Part shown: in pieces, positions 34,548-43,305 of the stretch | How positions within the stretch are numbered: the first letter of the stretch is position 1 | Layout of the letters: each line of letters starts with the position of its first letter | From: Granulosicoccus sp045106855 | GTDB taxonomy: Bacteria > Pseudomonadota > Gammaproteobacteria > Granulosicoccales > Granulosicoccaceae | NCBI GenBank assembly: GCA_045106855.1 | Contig: JBGCFI010000039.1 | Span: forward strand, 1-64,000 | Length of the DNA stretch: 64,000 nucleotides | Direction: 5' to 3' | Position numbers and translations under genes: made by a program | The notes under the pieces: generated by a model | Seen by the model: only the letters and a program-made list of their open reading frames with translations | What the model was told of the DNA's origin: nothing | Databases searched by the model: none

Positions 34548-35305
34548 GCGAGAGACGATTCTCCTGAAAGGCGACGAATTTTCAACAGGGCATGTGCCAT
34601 TTCCCAATCGACAGGCCGCGTTATCTTGAAGTTAGGTTGCAGCGCTTCGACAAGTTGAGGTTGATGACCTGCATACTCCATAGCCGAAGCTTCGTCGGTA
34701 ATGGTATCAGGATGCGTTCGCATGGCCTCACTTAATGCACCTTGCAACTCACCCGCGCGAAACAGCTGTGGCGTCTGCGCCTGCCACAATTTTTCTCGTT
34801 CAACCGTTCGTACCACAGTTGCATAATCATCTGCTTTTTTTAAGGTGTCATGTACCGGGGTTGCCAATAGCCCTCCGACAGCGCCGTTATTGTAAACAAC
34901 GTTTATCAGTCTCTGAATATCACTAACCTCAACCAGTGGCCGGGCAGCATCATGCACCATTAGCCAGGTTTGTGCTGGCGTCTGCTTTAGCACATAGTTA
35001 ATGCCAGCCAACACGGATTCTGCCCGGGTGCTGCCACCTACAGTGGTGTGCACTCTTGAGTCCGCATCGGATCCAAGCGATACCCAATGTTCATCCCGGC
35101 TCGCAAGCACGACGACCATACCGGCAACACCGGGTACGTCGAGCAGACGATCGATGCTGCGCTTGAGCATACAGACACCATCCAGAATCTGGTATTGCTT
35201 GGCAATCTCACCTCCCAGACGCTGCCCGCTGCCCGCTGCTGGCACTATCACCCAGATCGGAGTATCCAGTGTGCTTGCAGATGCTTGCTCCACAGGATTA
35301 GTCAT
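34544..35305 (-). CDS. ispD: 2-C-methyl-D-erythritol 4-phosphate cytidylyltransferase
   Basis: Transfers CMP from CTP to methylerythritol phosphate. The 253-residue protein carries the nucleotide-binding signature VPAAGSGQRLGGEIAKQY, where the usual Pro before KQY is Ala, plus VHDAARPLV and DEASAMEYAG. It overlaps ftsB upstream and ispF downstream by ATGA junctions, giving strict coupling of the three genes. The start has about 15 extra polar residues before the first strand compared with E. coli IspD. Confidence 0.97.
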   Translation of the reverse strand: MTNPVEQASASTLDTPIWVIVPAAGSGQRLGGEIAKQYQILDGVCMLKRSIDRLLDVPGVAGMVVVLASRDEHWVSLGSDADSRVHTTVGGSTRAESVLAGINYVLKQTPAQTWLMVHDAARPLVEVSDIQRLINVVYNNGAVGGLLATPVHDTLKKADDYATVVRTVEREKLWQAQTPQLFRAGELQGALSEAMRTHPDTITDEASAMEYAGHQPQLVEALQPNFKITRPVDWEMAHALLKIRRLSGESSLA

Positions 35306-35628
35306 TGACTTCGGGATGGTTCATTTGTTGAATCGCTGCCAGATTCGGCTGCGCCGGCTTCGAGAACAAATTGATAGAAGGTCTCGCCATTACTGATCAT
35401 GCCAAGATCGGCGCGCGCTCTTTCCTCAATGGCGTCAAGCCCCCGCTTGAGATCAGCCACTTCGGCGGCCAGAGCCTTGTTCCGCTCATTAAGTCGTATC
35501 AGCTCGGCACGACTGCTGGTAGCCTCATGGCGCAATCGCGAGACCTCCTGAATGCTGCCATCACCAAACCACAAACGGTATTGCAGAAGCAACAACAGCG
35601 CGACAAGTACGGCGACGAGTAACTTCAT
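35302..35628 (-). CDS. ftsB: Cell division protein FtsB
   Basis: Small bitopic inner-membrane divisome protein that bridges FtsL and FtsQ. The 108 residues comprise a membrane segment at about 2-18, a coiled coil at about 28-66 and the conserved IEERARADLGMISNGETFYQFV segment near the end. Location between eno and ispD is the classical gammaproteobacterial context. The stop overlaps the ispD start. Confidence 0.95.
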   Translation of the reverse strand: MKLLVAVLVALLLLLQYRLWFGDGSIQEVSRLRHEATSSRAELIRLNERNKALAAEVADLKRGLDAIEERARADLGMISNGETFYQFVLEAGAAESGSDSTNEPSRSQ

Positions 35629-35652
35629 GAGTCCAATCAGCGCATGCTGGTA

Positions 35653-36939
35653 TCAAAGCACTTGATTAAAGGCAGATGCCCCCGGGTATACAGCACGATC
35701 ACCCAGATATTCTTCGATTCGAAGTAACTGATTGTATTTGGCAACGCGATCTGAACGTGAAAGAGAACCGGTCTTTATCTGCTTGGCATTGGTTGCCACA
35801 GACAGGTCGGCAATCGTTGTGTCTTCCGTTTCACCCGATCGGTGCGATGTTACGGTTGTGTATCCAGCTTCATGCGCCATGCGAATCGTTTCTAATGTCT
35901 CACTCAAGGTCCCGATCTGATTGACTTTGATAAGCACGGAGTTGGCAATTCCCTGCTCGATGCCACGCGCAAGAATCTTGGGATTGGTGACAAACAGATC
36001 GTCGCCAACTAACTGAATGGAGTCCTTGAGCTTGTCCGACATGATTTTCCAGCCATCCCAATCACCTTCGTCCAAGCCGTCTTCAATTGAAATGATGGGA
36101 TATTTATCAACCCAGTCAGCCAGGTAATCGACAAAACCGGCGGAATCGAACTCTCGCCCTTCTGAAGCCAGATCATATTTGCCGTTCTTATAGAACTCTG
36201 AACTGGCAACATCCAGCGCAAGATACACATCCTTACCAGCCTCGTAACCTGCTTTCTCAATGGCGACAAGAATAGTTTCAAGAGCCTCTTCGTTTGATGA
36301 CAGGTTAGGTGCAAAGCCACCCTCATCTCCGACACTTGTGTTCATGCCCTTGCCGTGCAAAACGGACCTGAGCGCATGAAAGATTTCGGCACCGCATCGC
36401 AGCGCTTCGCGAAATGACGATACACCAACAGGCATGACCATGAATTCCTGCAGATCAACGCTGTTATCAGCATGTGAGCCACCGTTGATGATGTTCATCA
36501 TGGGCACTGGCAGGTTGACAGCCTCTGCGCCACCCAGATGCTCGAAAAGCATCACGCCTTTTGCATCGGCCGCTGCGTGAGCTGCTGCCAGCGAGACGGC
36601 CAGCAAGGCGTTAGCTCCCAGCTTGTCTTTGTTTTCCGAGCCATCCAGGTCGAGCATGATCTTGTCCAGCCCGGGCTGGTCCATGACATCGTGATCCATA
36701 ACGGCATCACGAATGGCCGTATTGACGTTTTCAACGGCTTTTAGAACACCTTTGCCGCTGTAACGTTGCTTGTCACCATCGCGTAACTCCAGAGCTTCAC
36801 GAGTGCCGGTTGACGCGCCTGAAGGAACAGCGGCACGTCCAGTAGCGCCAGACGCAAGGGTGATCTCAGCTTCAATGGTTGGGTTGCCGCGGGAATCCAT
36901 GATCTCGCGAGCCTTGACTTCAGTGATACGGGACGTCAT
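35653..36939 (-). CDS. eno: Enolase
   Basis: Interconverts 2-phosphoglycerate and phosphoenolpyruvate in glycolysis and may join the RNA degradosome. The 428 residues are canonical. Landmarks are the N-terminal ARE(I)MDSRGNPT, the catalytic-lid GGSHADN, metal ligands in ALDVASSEFY, SIEDGLDE and VGDDLFVTN, and the signature LIKVNQIGTLSET and SHRSGETEDT. It lies between kdsA and ftsB on the minus strand, 24 bases before ftsB. Confidence 0.98.
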   Translation of the reverse strand: MTSRITEVKAREIMDSRGNPTIEAEITLASGATGRAAVPSGASTGTREALELRDGDKQRYSGKGVLKAVENVNTAIRDAVMDHDVMDQPGLDKIMLDLDGSENKDKLGANALLAVSLAAAHAAADAKGVMLFEHLGGAEAVNLPVPMMNIINGGSHADNSVDLQEFMVMPVGVSSFREALRCGAEIFHALRSVLHGKGMNTSVGDEGGFAPNLSSNEEALETILVAIEKAGYEAGKDVYLALDVASSEFYKNGKYDLASEGREFDSAGFVDYLADWVDKYPIISIEDGLDEGDWDGWKIMSDKLKDSIQLVGDDLFVTNPKILARGIEQGIANSVLIKVNQIGTLSETLETIRMAHEAGYTTVTSHRSGETEDTTIADLSVATNAKQIKTGSLSRSDRVAKYNQLLRIEEYLGDRAVYPGASAFNQVL

Positions 36940-36993
36940 CGGTTTTCAATTATTCCGGTGTAATTTTAGTAAGTGTAGCCAGCACAGCAAGTT

Positions 36994-37836
36994 CTAGTGC
37001 GGCAAGTAAGCGGCTTCGGCAAGCTCGCCGGCCTTAATGGTACCGTCAAGCCTGATCAGGGTTTCGAGCAAGGGCTGCAACTGTCCTAATGGCCACGCGT
37101 TCGGTCCATCGCTAAGTGCGTTTTCCGGATCAGGATGAGTCTCCATAAACAGACCGGAGACACCGGCAGCGATCGCAGCCCGAGCTAATACCGGAACAAA
37201 CTCCCGCTGCCCACCTGACGAACTGCCCTGGCCACCGGGGAGCTGTACGGAATGTGTTGCATCAAAGACAACCGGGCATTTCGTGTTTCGCATGATGGCC
37301 AGGCCGCGCATGTCCGAAACCAGGTTGTTGTAACCGAACGAGGCGCCACGTTCGCAAACCATGATGCTTTCATTGCCCACTGCACGCGCCTTTTCAACCA
37401 CGTGGATCATTTCACCGGGCGACAGAAACTGACCTTTCTTGATATTCACGGGCTTGCCGGTTTTTGCCACCTTCTGAATGAAGTTGGTCTGGCGGCACAG
37501 GAACGCAGGCGTTTGTAAAACGTCAACCACATCTGCCACCTCGTCCATAGGCGTGTCTTCATGAACATCGGTTAATACGGGTACGCCGATATCAGCGCGA
37601 ACCTTGGCGAGGATTCGCAGGCCCTCTTCCATACCCGGACCACGAAAGCTTGTCGATGAGGAACGATTGGCTTTGTCGAAAGAGGATTTATAGATAAGCA
37701 GGATACCTAGCTCTGCGGTCATTCTCTTGAGCACGGCCGCTGTTTCGAGCGCCATTTTTTCGCTCTCGATAGCGCACGGGCCAGCAATCAGGAACAAGGG
37801 TTCCCTCAGGCCTACTTGTTGACCGCATAGTTGCAT
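36994..37836 (-). CDS. kdsA: 3-deoxy-8-phosphooctulonate synthase (KDO-8-P synthase)
   Basis: Condenses arabinose-5-phosphate with phosphoenolpyruvate to make KDO-8-phosphate for lipopolysaccharide. The 280-residue TIM barrel has LFLIAGPCAIES, the KSSFDKANRSS substrate site, TDVHE and FDATHSVQLPGG. Presence of KDO synthesis supports a Gram-negative LPS-bearing host. The gene is in the conserved pyrG-kdsA-eno order with short gaps. Confidence 0.98.
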   Translation of the reverse strand: MQLCGQQVGLREPLFLIAGPCAIESEKMALETAAVLKRMTAELGILLIYKSSFDKANRSSSTSFRGPGMEEGLRILAKVRADIGVPVLTDVHEDTPMDEVADVVDVLQTPAFLCRQTNFIQKVAKTGKPVNIKKGQFLSPGEMIHVVEKARAVGNESIMVCERGASFGYNNLVSDMRGLAIMRNTKCPVVFDATHSVQLPGGQGSSSGGQREFVPVLARAAIAAGVSGLFMETHPDPENALSDGPNAWPLGQLQPLLETLIRLDGTIKAGELAEAAYLPH

Positions 37837-37923
37837 ATTAGGGCCTATCGTAATCTGACAATTGGAAAAAACAACATAAAGATAAAACGCGCAGTTTGCT
37901 TTGAAAAATCAGCTCTGCATACA

Positions 37924-39609
37924 CTACTTGAGCACACGGCTGGCCTGAAATTCCAGGGCTGCCGTGATAAGGCCCGTAAACAAGGGATGACCGTCGCGCG
38001 GATTGGATGTGTACTCCGGATGGAACTGACAACCGATAAACCACGGATGATCGGGTAGTTCGACCATTTCAACCAGCCCGCTACTATCGGTGGTAGTTTT
38101 TTCACCACTCGCCGAATCGCTGACACTGGGTCCACTGGAACGGGCAGAAATCACAAGCCCAGCCTCCAGCAGTCGATTTGAGTAGTTATTATTAAATTCG
38201 AAGCGATGCCGGTGCCTCTCAATGATTTGCTCAGTACCGTACATTCTCGCTGCCAGCGAACCCGGTTTCATCTCGCACAACTGACCACCAAGTCGCATAG
38301 TGCCCCCGAGGTCAGAGTCGGGGTTACGCACGATTGTTTCCCCATTCGGGTTTTTCCATTCGGTAATCAGCGCAATAACCGGGTCACGGGAGTCGAGGTC
38401 AAATTCGCTACTGTTTGCCTCGGCAATACCGGCAACATGCCGAGCGAATTCGATAACGGCAACCTGCATGCCCAGACAGATTCCCAGGTATGGGATATTG
38501 TGTTCCCGCGCATAGCGTGCGGCGATAATCTTGCCCTCAACGCCACGGTTACCGAAGCCGCCCGGAACCAAAATGGCGTCAACCTCGCCCAATGCTTCCA
38601 GTTCACCGCGCTCCAGCTTCTCGGCGTCCAGATACCGGATCTTGACGCGGCTGTTGGTCTGGATACCCGCATGCGTCAGGGCTTCGTTCAGAGATTTGTA
38701 GGACTCGGTGAGCTCGGTGTATTTACCCACCATGCCGATAGTGACGACCTTTTCCGGCGCTCGAATGCCGTCTACAACGCGTTGCCACTCACTAAGATCT
38801 GCAGCCGGTAATTCAAGCTTGAATTGCTCAACCACCAGCTCATCAAGTTCCTGGGCATGTAGCATGCGCGGAATGTCATAGATAGTGTCAGCATCGGTTG
38901 CCGCAATAACAGCCCTTTCGGGAACATTAGTGAACAAAGCTATCTTGCGTCGCTCAGTGTCGGGTAAAGGGCGATCCGCACGGCAGATTAAAATATCGGG
39001 TTGGATACCGATCGATCTCAACTCCTTCACCGAATGCTGGGTCGGTTTTGTTTTAATCTCTCCGGCGGATGCAATGTAAGGCACTAATGTCAGGTGCATG
39101 AACAAGGTATGTTCCTTGCCAAGCTCTACTGCCATCTGCCGGATAGCTTCGAGAAACGGCAGTGATTCGATGTCCCCGACAGTGCCGCCAATTTCAACCA
39201 AGGCAATATCGGCACCTTTTGAGCCCACCATCACCCGGCGTTTTATTTCATCGGTAATATGGGGAATGACTTGCACGGTGGCACCCAGATAGTCGCCCCG
39301 GCGCTCATTGGCGATGACCGTTTCGTAGACACGACCAGTCGTAAAGTTATTGCGCTGGTTAGTCTGGATGCGAACAAATCGTTCGTAGTGCCCCAGATCG
39401 AGATCGGTTTCCGCACCATCGTGAGTAACAAAGACCTCACCATGCTGATAGGGGCTCATGGTGCCCGGATCAACGTTGATGTAGGGGTCCAGTTTAAGCA
39501 TGGTGACCGTCAGGCCACGTGCTTCCAATAGCGCTGCCAGAGCCGCCGCGGATATGCCTTTACCCAGCGAGGATACAACGCCACCTGTTACGAAAATAAA
39601 ACGCGTCAT
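37924..39609 (-). CDS. pyrG: CTP synthase
   Basis: Glutamine-dependent ATP-driven amination of UTP to CTP. The 561-residue protein has an amidoligase half beginning TRFIFVTGGVVSSLGKGI and a C-terminal class I glutaminase with the Cys nucleophile in YLGICLGMQ and a His-x-Glu in GCQFHPEYTS. A short Ser/Thr-rich insert (SVSDSASGEKTTTDSSG) before the last strands is longer than in E. coli. First gene of the minus-strand pyrG-kdsA-eno run, following a probable tilS terminator. Confidence 0.98.
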   Translation of the reverse strand: MTRFIFVTGGVVSSLGKGISAAALAALLEARGLTVTMLKLDPYINVDPGTMSPYQHGEVFVTHDGAETDLDLGHYERFVRIQTNQRNNFTTGRVYETVIANERRGDYLGATVQVIPHITDEIKRRVMVGSKGADIALVEIGGTVGDIESLPFLEAIRQMAVELGKEHTLFMHLTLVPYIASAGEIKTKPTQHSVKELRSIGIQPDILICRADRPLPDTERRKIALFTNVPERAVIAATDADTIYDIPRMLHAQELDELVVEQFKLELPAADLSEWQRVVDGIRAPEKVVTIGMVGKYTELTESYKSLNEALTHAGIQTNSRVKIRYLDAEKLERGELEALGEVDAILVPGGFGNRGVEGKIIAARYAREHNIPYLGICLGMQVAVIEFARHVAGIAEANSSEFDLDSRDPVIALITEWKNPNGETIVRNPDSDLGGTMRLGGQLCEMKPGSLAARMYGTEQIIERHRHRFEFNNNYSNRLLEAGLVISARSSGPSVSDSASGEKTTTDSSGLVEMVELPDHPWFIGCQFHPEYTSNPRDGHPLFTGLITAALEFQASRVLK

Positions 39610-39739
39610 GGACTGAGTCTGTTATGGCTGCGTGCTTACGACGCGAGAAAAATCGACGCGGAATATTCCCCGCCGCGAGTATGGCTGTTCACTTGCGAAC
39701 GGGAGTTAAGGTTACCAGAACACCGGCCTGCTAACAATT

Positions 39740-39767
39740 GCAAAACACCCGAGCACAGGTGTTTCGC
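39740..39767 (-). terminator. tilS terminator hairpin
   Basis: On the minus-strand RNA, arms GCGAAACACC and GGUGUUUUGC (39767-39758 and 39749-39740) pair over 10 bp with one G-U around an 8-base loop, 16 bases after the tilS stop. The four-U run lies inside the distal arm and AAUUGUU follows. It probably separates the dnaE-accA-tilS unit from pyrG. Confidence 0.5.
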
Positions 39768-39782
39768 AGATTCTAATCCGAA

Positions 39783-41153
39783 TTAGAGTTCGGCAGCAGC
39801 ACCGGCGTTATCTGAAAGTGGTGCTTTGCCTTTATCTTGCGCTGTTGCCCTCTCGACCACATTGCCCACAGACACCTTTCGTTTGTATTCCACCGCTACT
39901 GCCAGTTGCCAGACAGCTGCCAATGAACCATCGATGTAGATCAAGGGAATACTTTCGCGTTGCCATGGAGGCACAGACGATTCTTGCAGTATTTTCTTTA
40001 CTGATTTGTGGAAAGCGGGGTTACCCACTCTTATGAGTTCACCACCAGCACGACTCTTGACAACGACTCCGCCCTTTTCCGGTAATCTGATACCTTGACG
40101 AAAACACTCACCAAGCGTAATCGTTGTGCCGGTCTCAGCAATGAACAGATCAGCGAACGGTGCATTCCAGGTATAGCGGAAAGCGTGATGTTTAGCCTGG
40201 GGCAATAAGAGATACAAACTATCCCGATGCCGGCGAAATTCGTATTCGCGCACATTCACAATTCCATTGGAATCGTGACGCGCATTAATCAGGTCACTAT
40301 GAACCTGCATGAGATCCTGCAAGCGTGGCATCAACAAGCCGCGCTGTCTCACCCAGAGACGAATTGCTGTAAAAGCCCGTTCTTTGGGTAACTTCTTTAG
40401 CGCTGACAATCTCAACTCGGGTTTGCCCGCCACTTTAACTCCGTCCAGATCCTGCTGCGCCATGCCTTTTAACGCCTGACTGGCGGCAGCGCTGCGCATG
40501 GCCGAACGACTCAGGGTCTGCGTGGCCGCTGGCCAGCGGGCCTTGATCATGGGCATGACGCGCAAGCGAAGAAAGTTGCGATCAAGATGCAACTGTTGGT
40601 TGCTTGGATCTTCGACCCAATCCAGCCCCATACAATGGGCTTCGTTCAATAATGATTGCTGCGAACAACTCAGTAACGGCCTCGCCATCATGCCCTTGCC
40701 AAACGAGCGCTTACCAGGAATACCGGCAAGACCATCCGGGCCACTGCCACGCAAGGCCTGCAGCAGAAACGTCTCTGCCTGGTCTTCGGCATGTTGCGCC
40801 AGCAACAAGTGCTCACCCTTTTGCAGCACATTATCGAATTCCAGGTAACGTGCTCGCCGTGCGGACGCCTCTGGCCCACGGGCGTCGGCCTCAACGGTGC
40901 ATCGACACACTTCCAGCGGCACTCGCAGCGATTCACACACCTTGCGGGCATGTTCGGCCCAACTTGCACTTTCAAGCTGCATGGAGTGATCGACGTGGAC
41001 AGCGCGGACATTGAAGCTGCGTCTGGTATCTCGCAACCTGACCATCAGGGCCAACAGCAGATGCGAGTCAACGCCACCGCTATAGGCCACACAGAAATAC
41101 CCTACTTCGGGATGTTGATCGACGTAGTGGGCAACCGCATCTGTGGGTGTCAT
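39783..41153 (-). CDS. tilS: tRNA(Ile)-lysidine synthase
   Basis: Modifies cytidine 34 of the minor isoleucine tRNA to lysidine, changing AUG to AUA decoding. The 456-residue protein has the PP-loop ATPase motif AYSGGVDS near the N-terminus, VDHSMQ, the AQHAEDQAETFLLQALRG segment and the C-terminal substrate-binding domains. ATG at 41153 lies one base after the accA stop and gives the family-normal N-terminus. The frame reaching 41324 only reads through accA. It shares an operon with accA. Confidence 0.95.
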   Translation of the reverse strand: MTPTDAVAHYVDQHPEVGYFCVAYSGGVDSHLLLALMVRLRDTRRSFNVRAVHVDHSMQLESASWAEHARKVCESLRVPLEVCRCTVEADARGPEASARRARYLEFDNVLQKGEHLLLAQHAEDQAETFLLQALRGSGPDGLAGIPGKRSFGKGMMARPLLSCSQQSLLNEAHCMGLDWVEDPSNQQLHLDRNFLRLRVMPMIKARWPAATQTLSRSAMRSAAASQALKGMAQQDLDGVKVAGKPELRLSALKKLPKERAFTAIRLWVRQRGLLMPRLQDLMQVHSDLINARHDSNGIVNVREYEFRRHRDSLYLLLPQAKHHAFRYTWNAPFADLFIAETGTTITLGECFRQGIRLPEKGGVVVKSRAGGELIRVGNPAFHKSVKKILQESSVPPWQRESIPLIYIDGSLAAVWQLAVAVEYKRKVSVGNVVERATAQDKGKAPLSDNAGAAAEL

Positions 41154-41154
41154 T

Positions 41155-42117
41155 TCATGTCGTTTCCTTGTACTGACCGTAAGAGCGCAGTTTGTCCGTG
41201 CGGTTACCAAGCAAGGTATCAATGGGCATGGCAGATAGCTTGGCAAGCTCCTCGATAAGTGCAGCCTGCATATTTTTCGCCATTTGAGACGGGTTGCGAT
41301 GCGCTCCACCCAAAGGCTCTTCAATTACCCGGTCAACCAGGTCAAGTTCCATCAGGCGCCCAGAGGTGATACCCATAGCTTCGGCAGCATCGGCGGCCTT
41401 GTCGACACTTTTGTAAAGAATAGAAGCGCAGCCTTCCGGACTGATTACTGAGTAAACACTGTACTCAAGCATCATCACACTGTCGCCAACGCCAATAGCC
41501 AGGGCTCCACCGGAACCACCCTCACCGATCACGGTGCAGATAATGGGGGTTTTCAGCCCGGCCATAACAAAAAGATTACGAGCAATGGCTTCACTCTGAC
41601 CACGTTCTTCAGCGCCGATACCAGGGTATGCGCCAGGTGTATCAATAAACGTCAGCACCGGCAGCGAAAATCGTTCTGCCAATTCCATAAGCCGTTTGGC
41701 CTTGCGGTAGCCCTCCGGACGCGGCATCCCGAAATTCCGGTGGATCTTCTCTTTCGTATCTCGTCCTTTTTCATGGCCAATGACCACCACAGGTCGACCA
41801 TTCAACCGGGCAGTACCGCCAATAATGGCATTATCATTGGCGTAAAGCCTGTCACCATGCAATTCATCGAAATCGGTGAAGACATTATCGATATAAAAAC
41901 GCGTGTACGGGCGCTGCGGATGCCGGGCCAGCTGCGCAATCTGCCAGCTACTTAGCTTGGCAAATATGCTGCTGGTGAGCGTGTCGCACTTTTTCTTTAG
42001 CGTATCAACTTCCTCACTGATATTGATATCAGCATCTTCAGTCGCGAACTGCAGTTCACGGATCTTGGCTTCCAGCTCAGCAATTGGCTGTTCGAAGTCG
42101 AGAAAGTTCGGATTCAT
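41155..42117 (-). CDS. accA: Acetyl-CoA carboxylase carboxyltransferase subunit alpha
   Basis: Transfers carboxyl from biotin to acetyl-CoA as AccA2D2, committing carbon to fatty-acid synthesis. The 320 residues match E. coli (319). Landmarks are LDFEQPIAELEAKI, the ARHPQRPYTRFYID segment, FGMPRPEGYRKAKRLM, IDTPGAYPGIGAEERGQSEAIA and GEGGSGGALAIGVGD. ATG at 42117 gives the family N-terminus MNPNFL; the frame extends to 42165 over a leader hairpin. It normally follows dnaE directly, but here a two-gene islet intervenes, so it probably has its own promoter. Confidence 0.97.
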   Translation of the reverse strand: MNPNFLDFEQPIAELEAKIRELQFATEDADINISEEVDTLKKKCDTLTSSIFAKLSSWQIAQLARHPQRPYTRFYIDNVFTDFDELHGDRLYANDNAIIGGTARLNGRPVVVIGHEKGRDTKEKIHRNFGMPRPEGYRKAKRLMELAERFSLPVLTFIDTPGAYPGIGAEERGQSEAIARNLFVMAGLKTPIICTVIGEGGSGGALAIGVGDSVMMLEYSVYSVISPEGCASILYKSVDKAADAAEAMGITSGRLMELDLVDRVIEEPLGGAHRNPSQMAKNMQAALIEELAKLSAMPIDTLLGNRTDKLRSYGQYKETT

Positions 42118-42426
42118 TGAGTCGTGGCTAGCCCCTGGCGCGTTAGGGGCTAAGTCTAGCAGCAAGGATCAACTGTTGGCGTGTTCGACATTGATGAGAT
42201 ATGAAATGGTTGCGCACGCTCAAACATTCGAGCGGTTATTTGTCCTTCCCTGCCTTCGCTGCCGTTTTTTTGTCGGCCAATCCGGCACTGGTGAACCCGT
42301 ATATGCTAATCCGCTCATAAGGACGCCTGCAATCCCGGCCTGCCGACTAGTTTTTTGGTGGACCAGGCCGCGAAAACCGGTGCAGATACCAGCCGCCGGT
42401 AAAATCGCTGACGCCGGGCAAAGGTG
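42118..42426 (-). other. accA leader and upstream region with two hairpins
   Basis: This 309-base gap separates the islet from accA. Just upstream of the accA ATG, arms TAGCCCC (42129-42135) and GGGGCTA (42146-42152) form a perfect 7-bp hairpin, and no classical ribosome site is visible between it and the start. A second hairpin has arms CGCTC (42217-42221) and GAGCG (42230-42234). The region should carry an accA promoter, but I see no strong hexamer pair. No open frame looks protein-coding. Confidence 0.45.
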
Positions 42427-43215
42427 TCAGGTTAATGAGCTCAAAGTTGTGAATATGTTTGCCAGCCCGGTCTCCTTGCTGTACCCCTTGTGCTGCAATT
42501 TTCTACACAATGCCATCTGAACCGCGCCAGTGACCAGCGTAACTAGTAACACGCGCGAGGGGGTGCTATCAGGCGCTAACGGCAAATTGCGACCATCCAT
42601 AAACCAGGGTGAGCGTCCGAATCGCTCTCCGTCGTCAATACCCGCATCCGCCCAGAAAACCCACGCCAGCTCTGGCCGCTTCTCTTGTGCCTGGGATGCC
42701 ATTAGTAGACTCAGATCAATAATGATGGATTGCCAGACAGGCTGTAGAAAGTGCTCACCACGCACACGCAACAGGTCATTGTCTGATGGGTTATCCGGGA
42801 GCGCCGCCAACGTCTGTTCACTGGCCTCCACTGATCCAGACACCCATCGATCAATGGCTTCCCAGCAATCACGCTCAGCACATATCGCCAAGCCGTTCAG
42901 CTTGAGAAGCCTGCTGAAAATCTCGCAACGAACAGACTGCAACTCTGTCATATGCTCGAATGCTTCTCGCCCCGGCACTTCTGGCAAATGATCGAACAAT
43001 AATGGTTGGCAAGACACGTACGGTGAATAAGCCTGCAGAAAGTCTGGTTGTGAAGCGTTGAGCCGGTCGCTTATAGAGCTCCAATGGAACAATGTTGATC
43101 GCGACGTGACCGCCCGCGGGTTGGACATGATAAAGGGATCGGCAGTACTACCAGCCACAGTGGCACGCAGCAAGCGTAAAGTATCTCGAAACACGTTGTA
43201 TTTATATCTGGCCAT
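42427..43215 (-). CDS. Islet protein of unknown function, possible immunity or partner protein
   Basis: I do not recognise this 262-residue protein. It has no signal peptide and no clear membrane segment. It is rich in Trp, Leu and Ser with several Cys (in SCQPLLF, VRCEIF and ICAERDCWEA), and looks like a mostly helical cytosolic protein. It lies 90 bases downstream of, and on the same strand as, the glycine-zipper protein, inside the otherwise conserved dnaE-accA interval. The size, solubility and tandem position would suit an immunity protein or dedicated chaperone for that neighbour, but this is inference only. The ATG at 43215 has no clear ribosome site. Confidence 0.7.
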   Translation of the reverse strand: MARYKYNVFRDTLRLLRATVAGSTADPFIMSNPRAVTSRSTLFHWSSISDRLNASQPDFLQAYSPYVSCQPLLFDHLPEVPGREAFEHMTELQSVRCEIFSRLLKLNGLAICAERDCWEAIDRWVSGSVEASEQTLAALPDNPSDNDLLRVRGEHFLQPVWQSIIIDLSLLMASQAQEKRPELAWVFWADAGIDDGERFGRSPWFMDGRNLPLAPDSTPSRVLLVTLVTGAVQMALCRKLQHKGYSKETGLANIFTTLSSLT

Positions 43216-43305
43216 AGGTCAATCAGGGTTGGCAATGCAAAAACACGCTATCACGAACGGCATGATACGAAACACGCTCGGCGGTCTGCGCATCTCAGCG
43301 CATGC

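Noticed and set aside
38206..38811. Plus-strand 201-residue open frame within pyrG
   Set aside because: Antisense shadow of CTP synthase.
41154..41324. 57-residue N-terminal extension of TilS
   Set aside because: It reads through accA in another frame; the ATG one base after the accA stop gives the normal family start.
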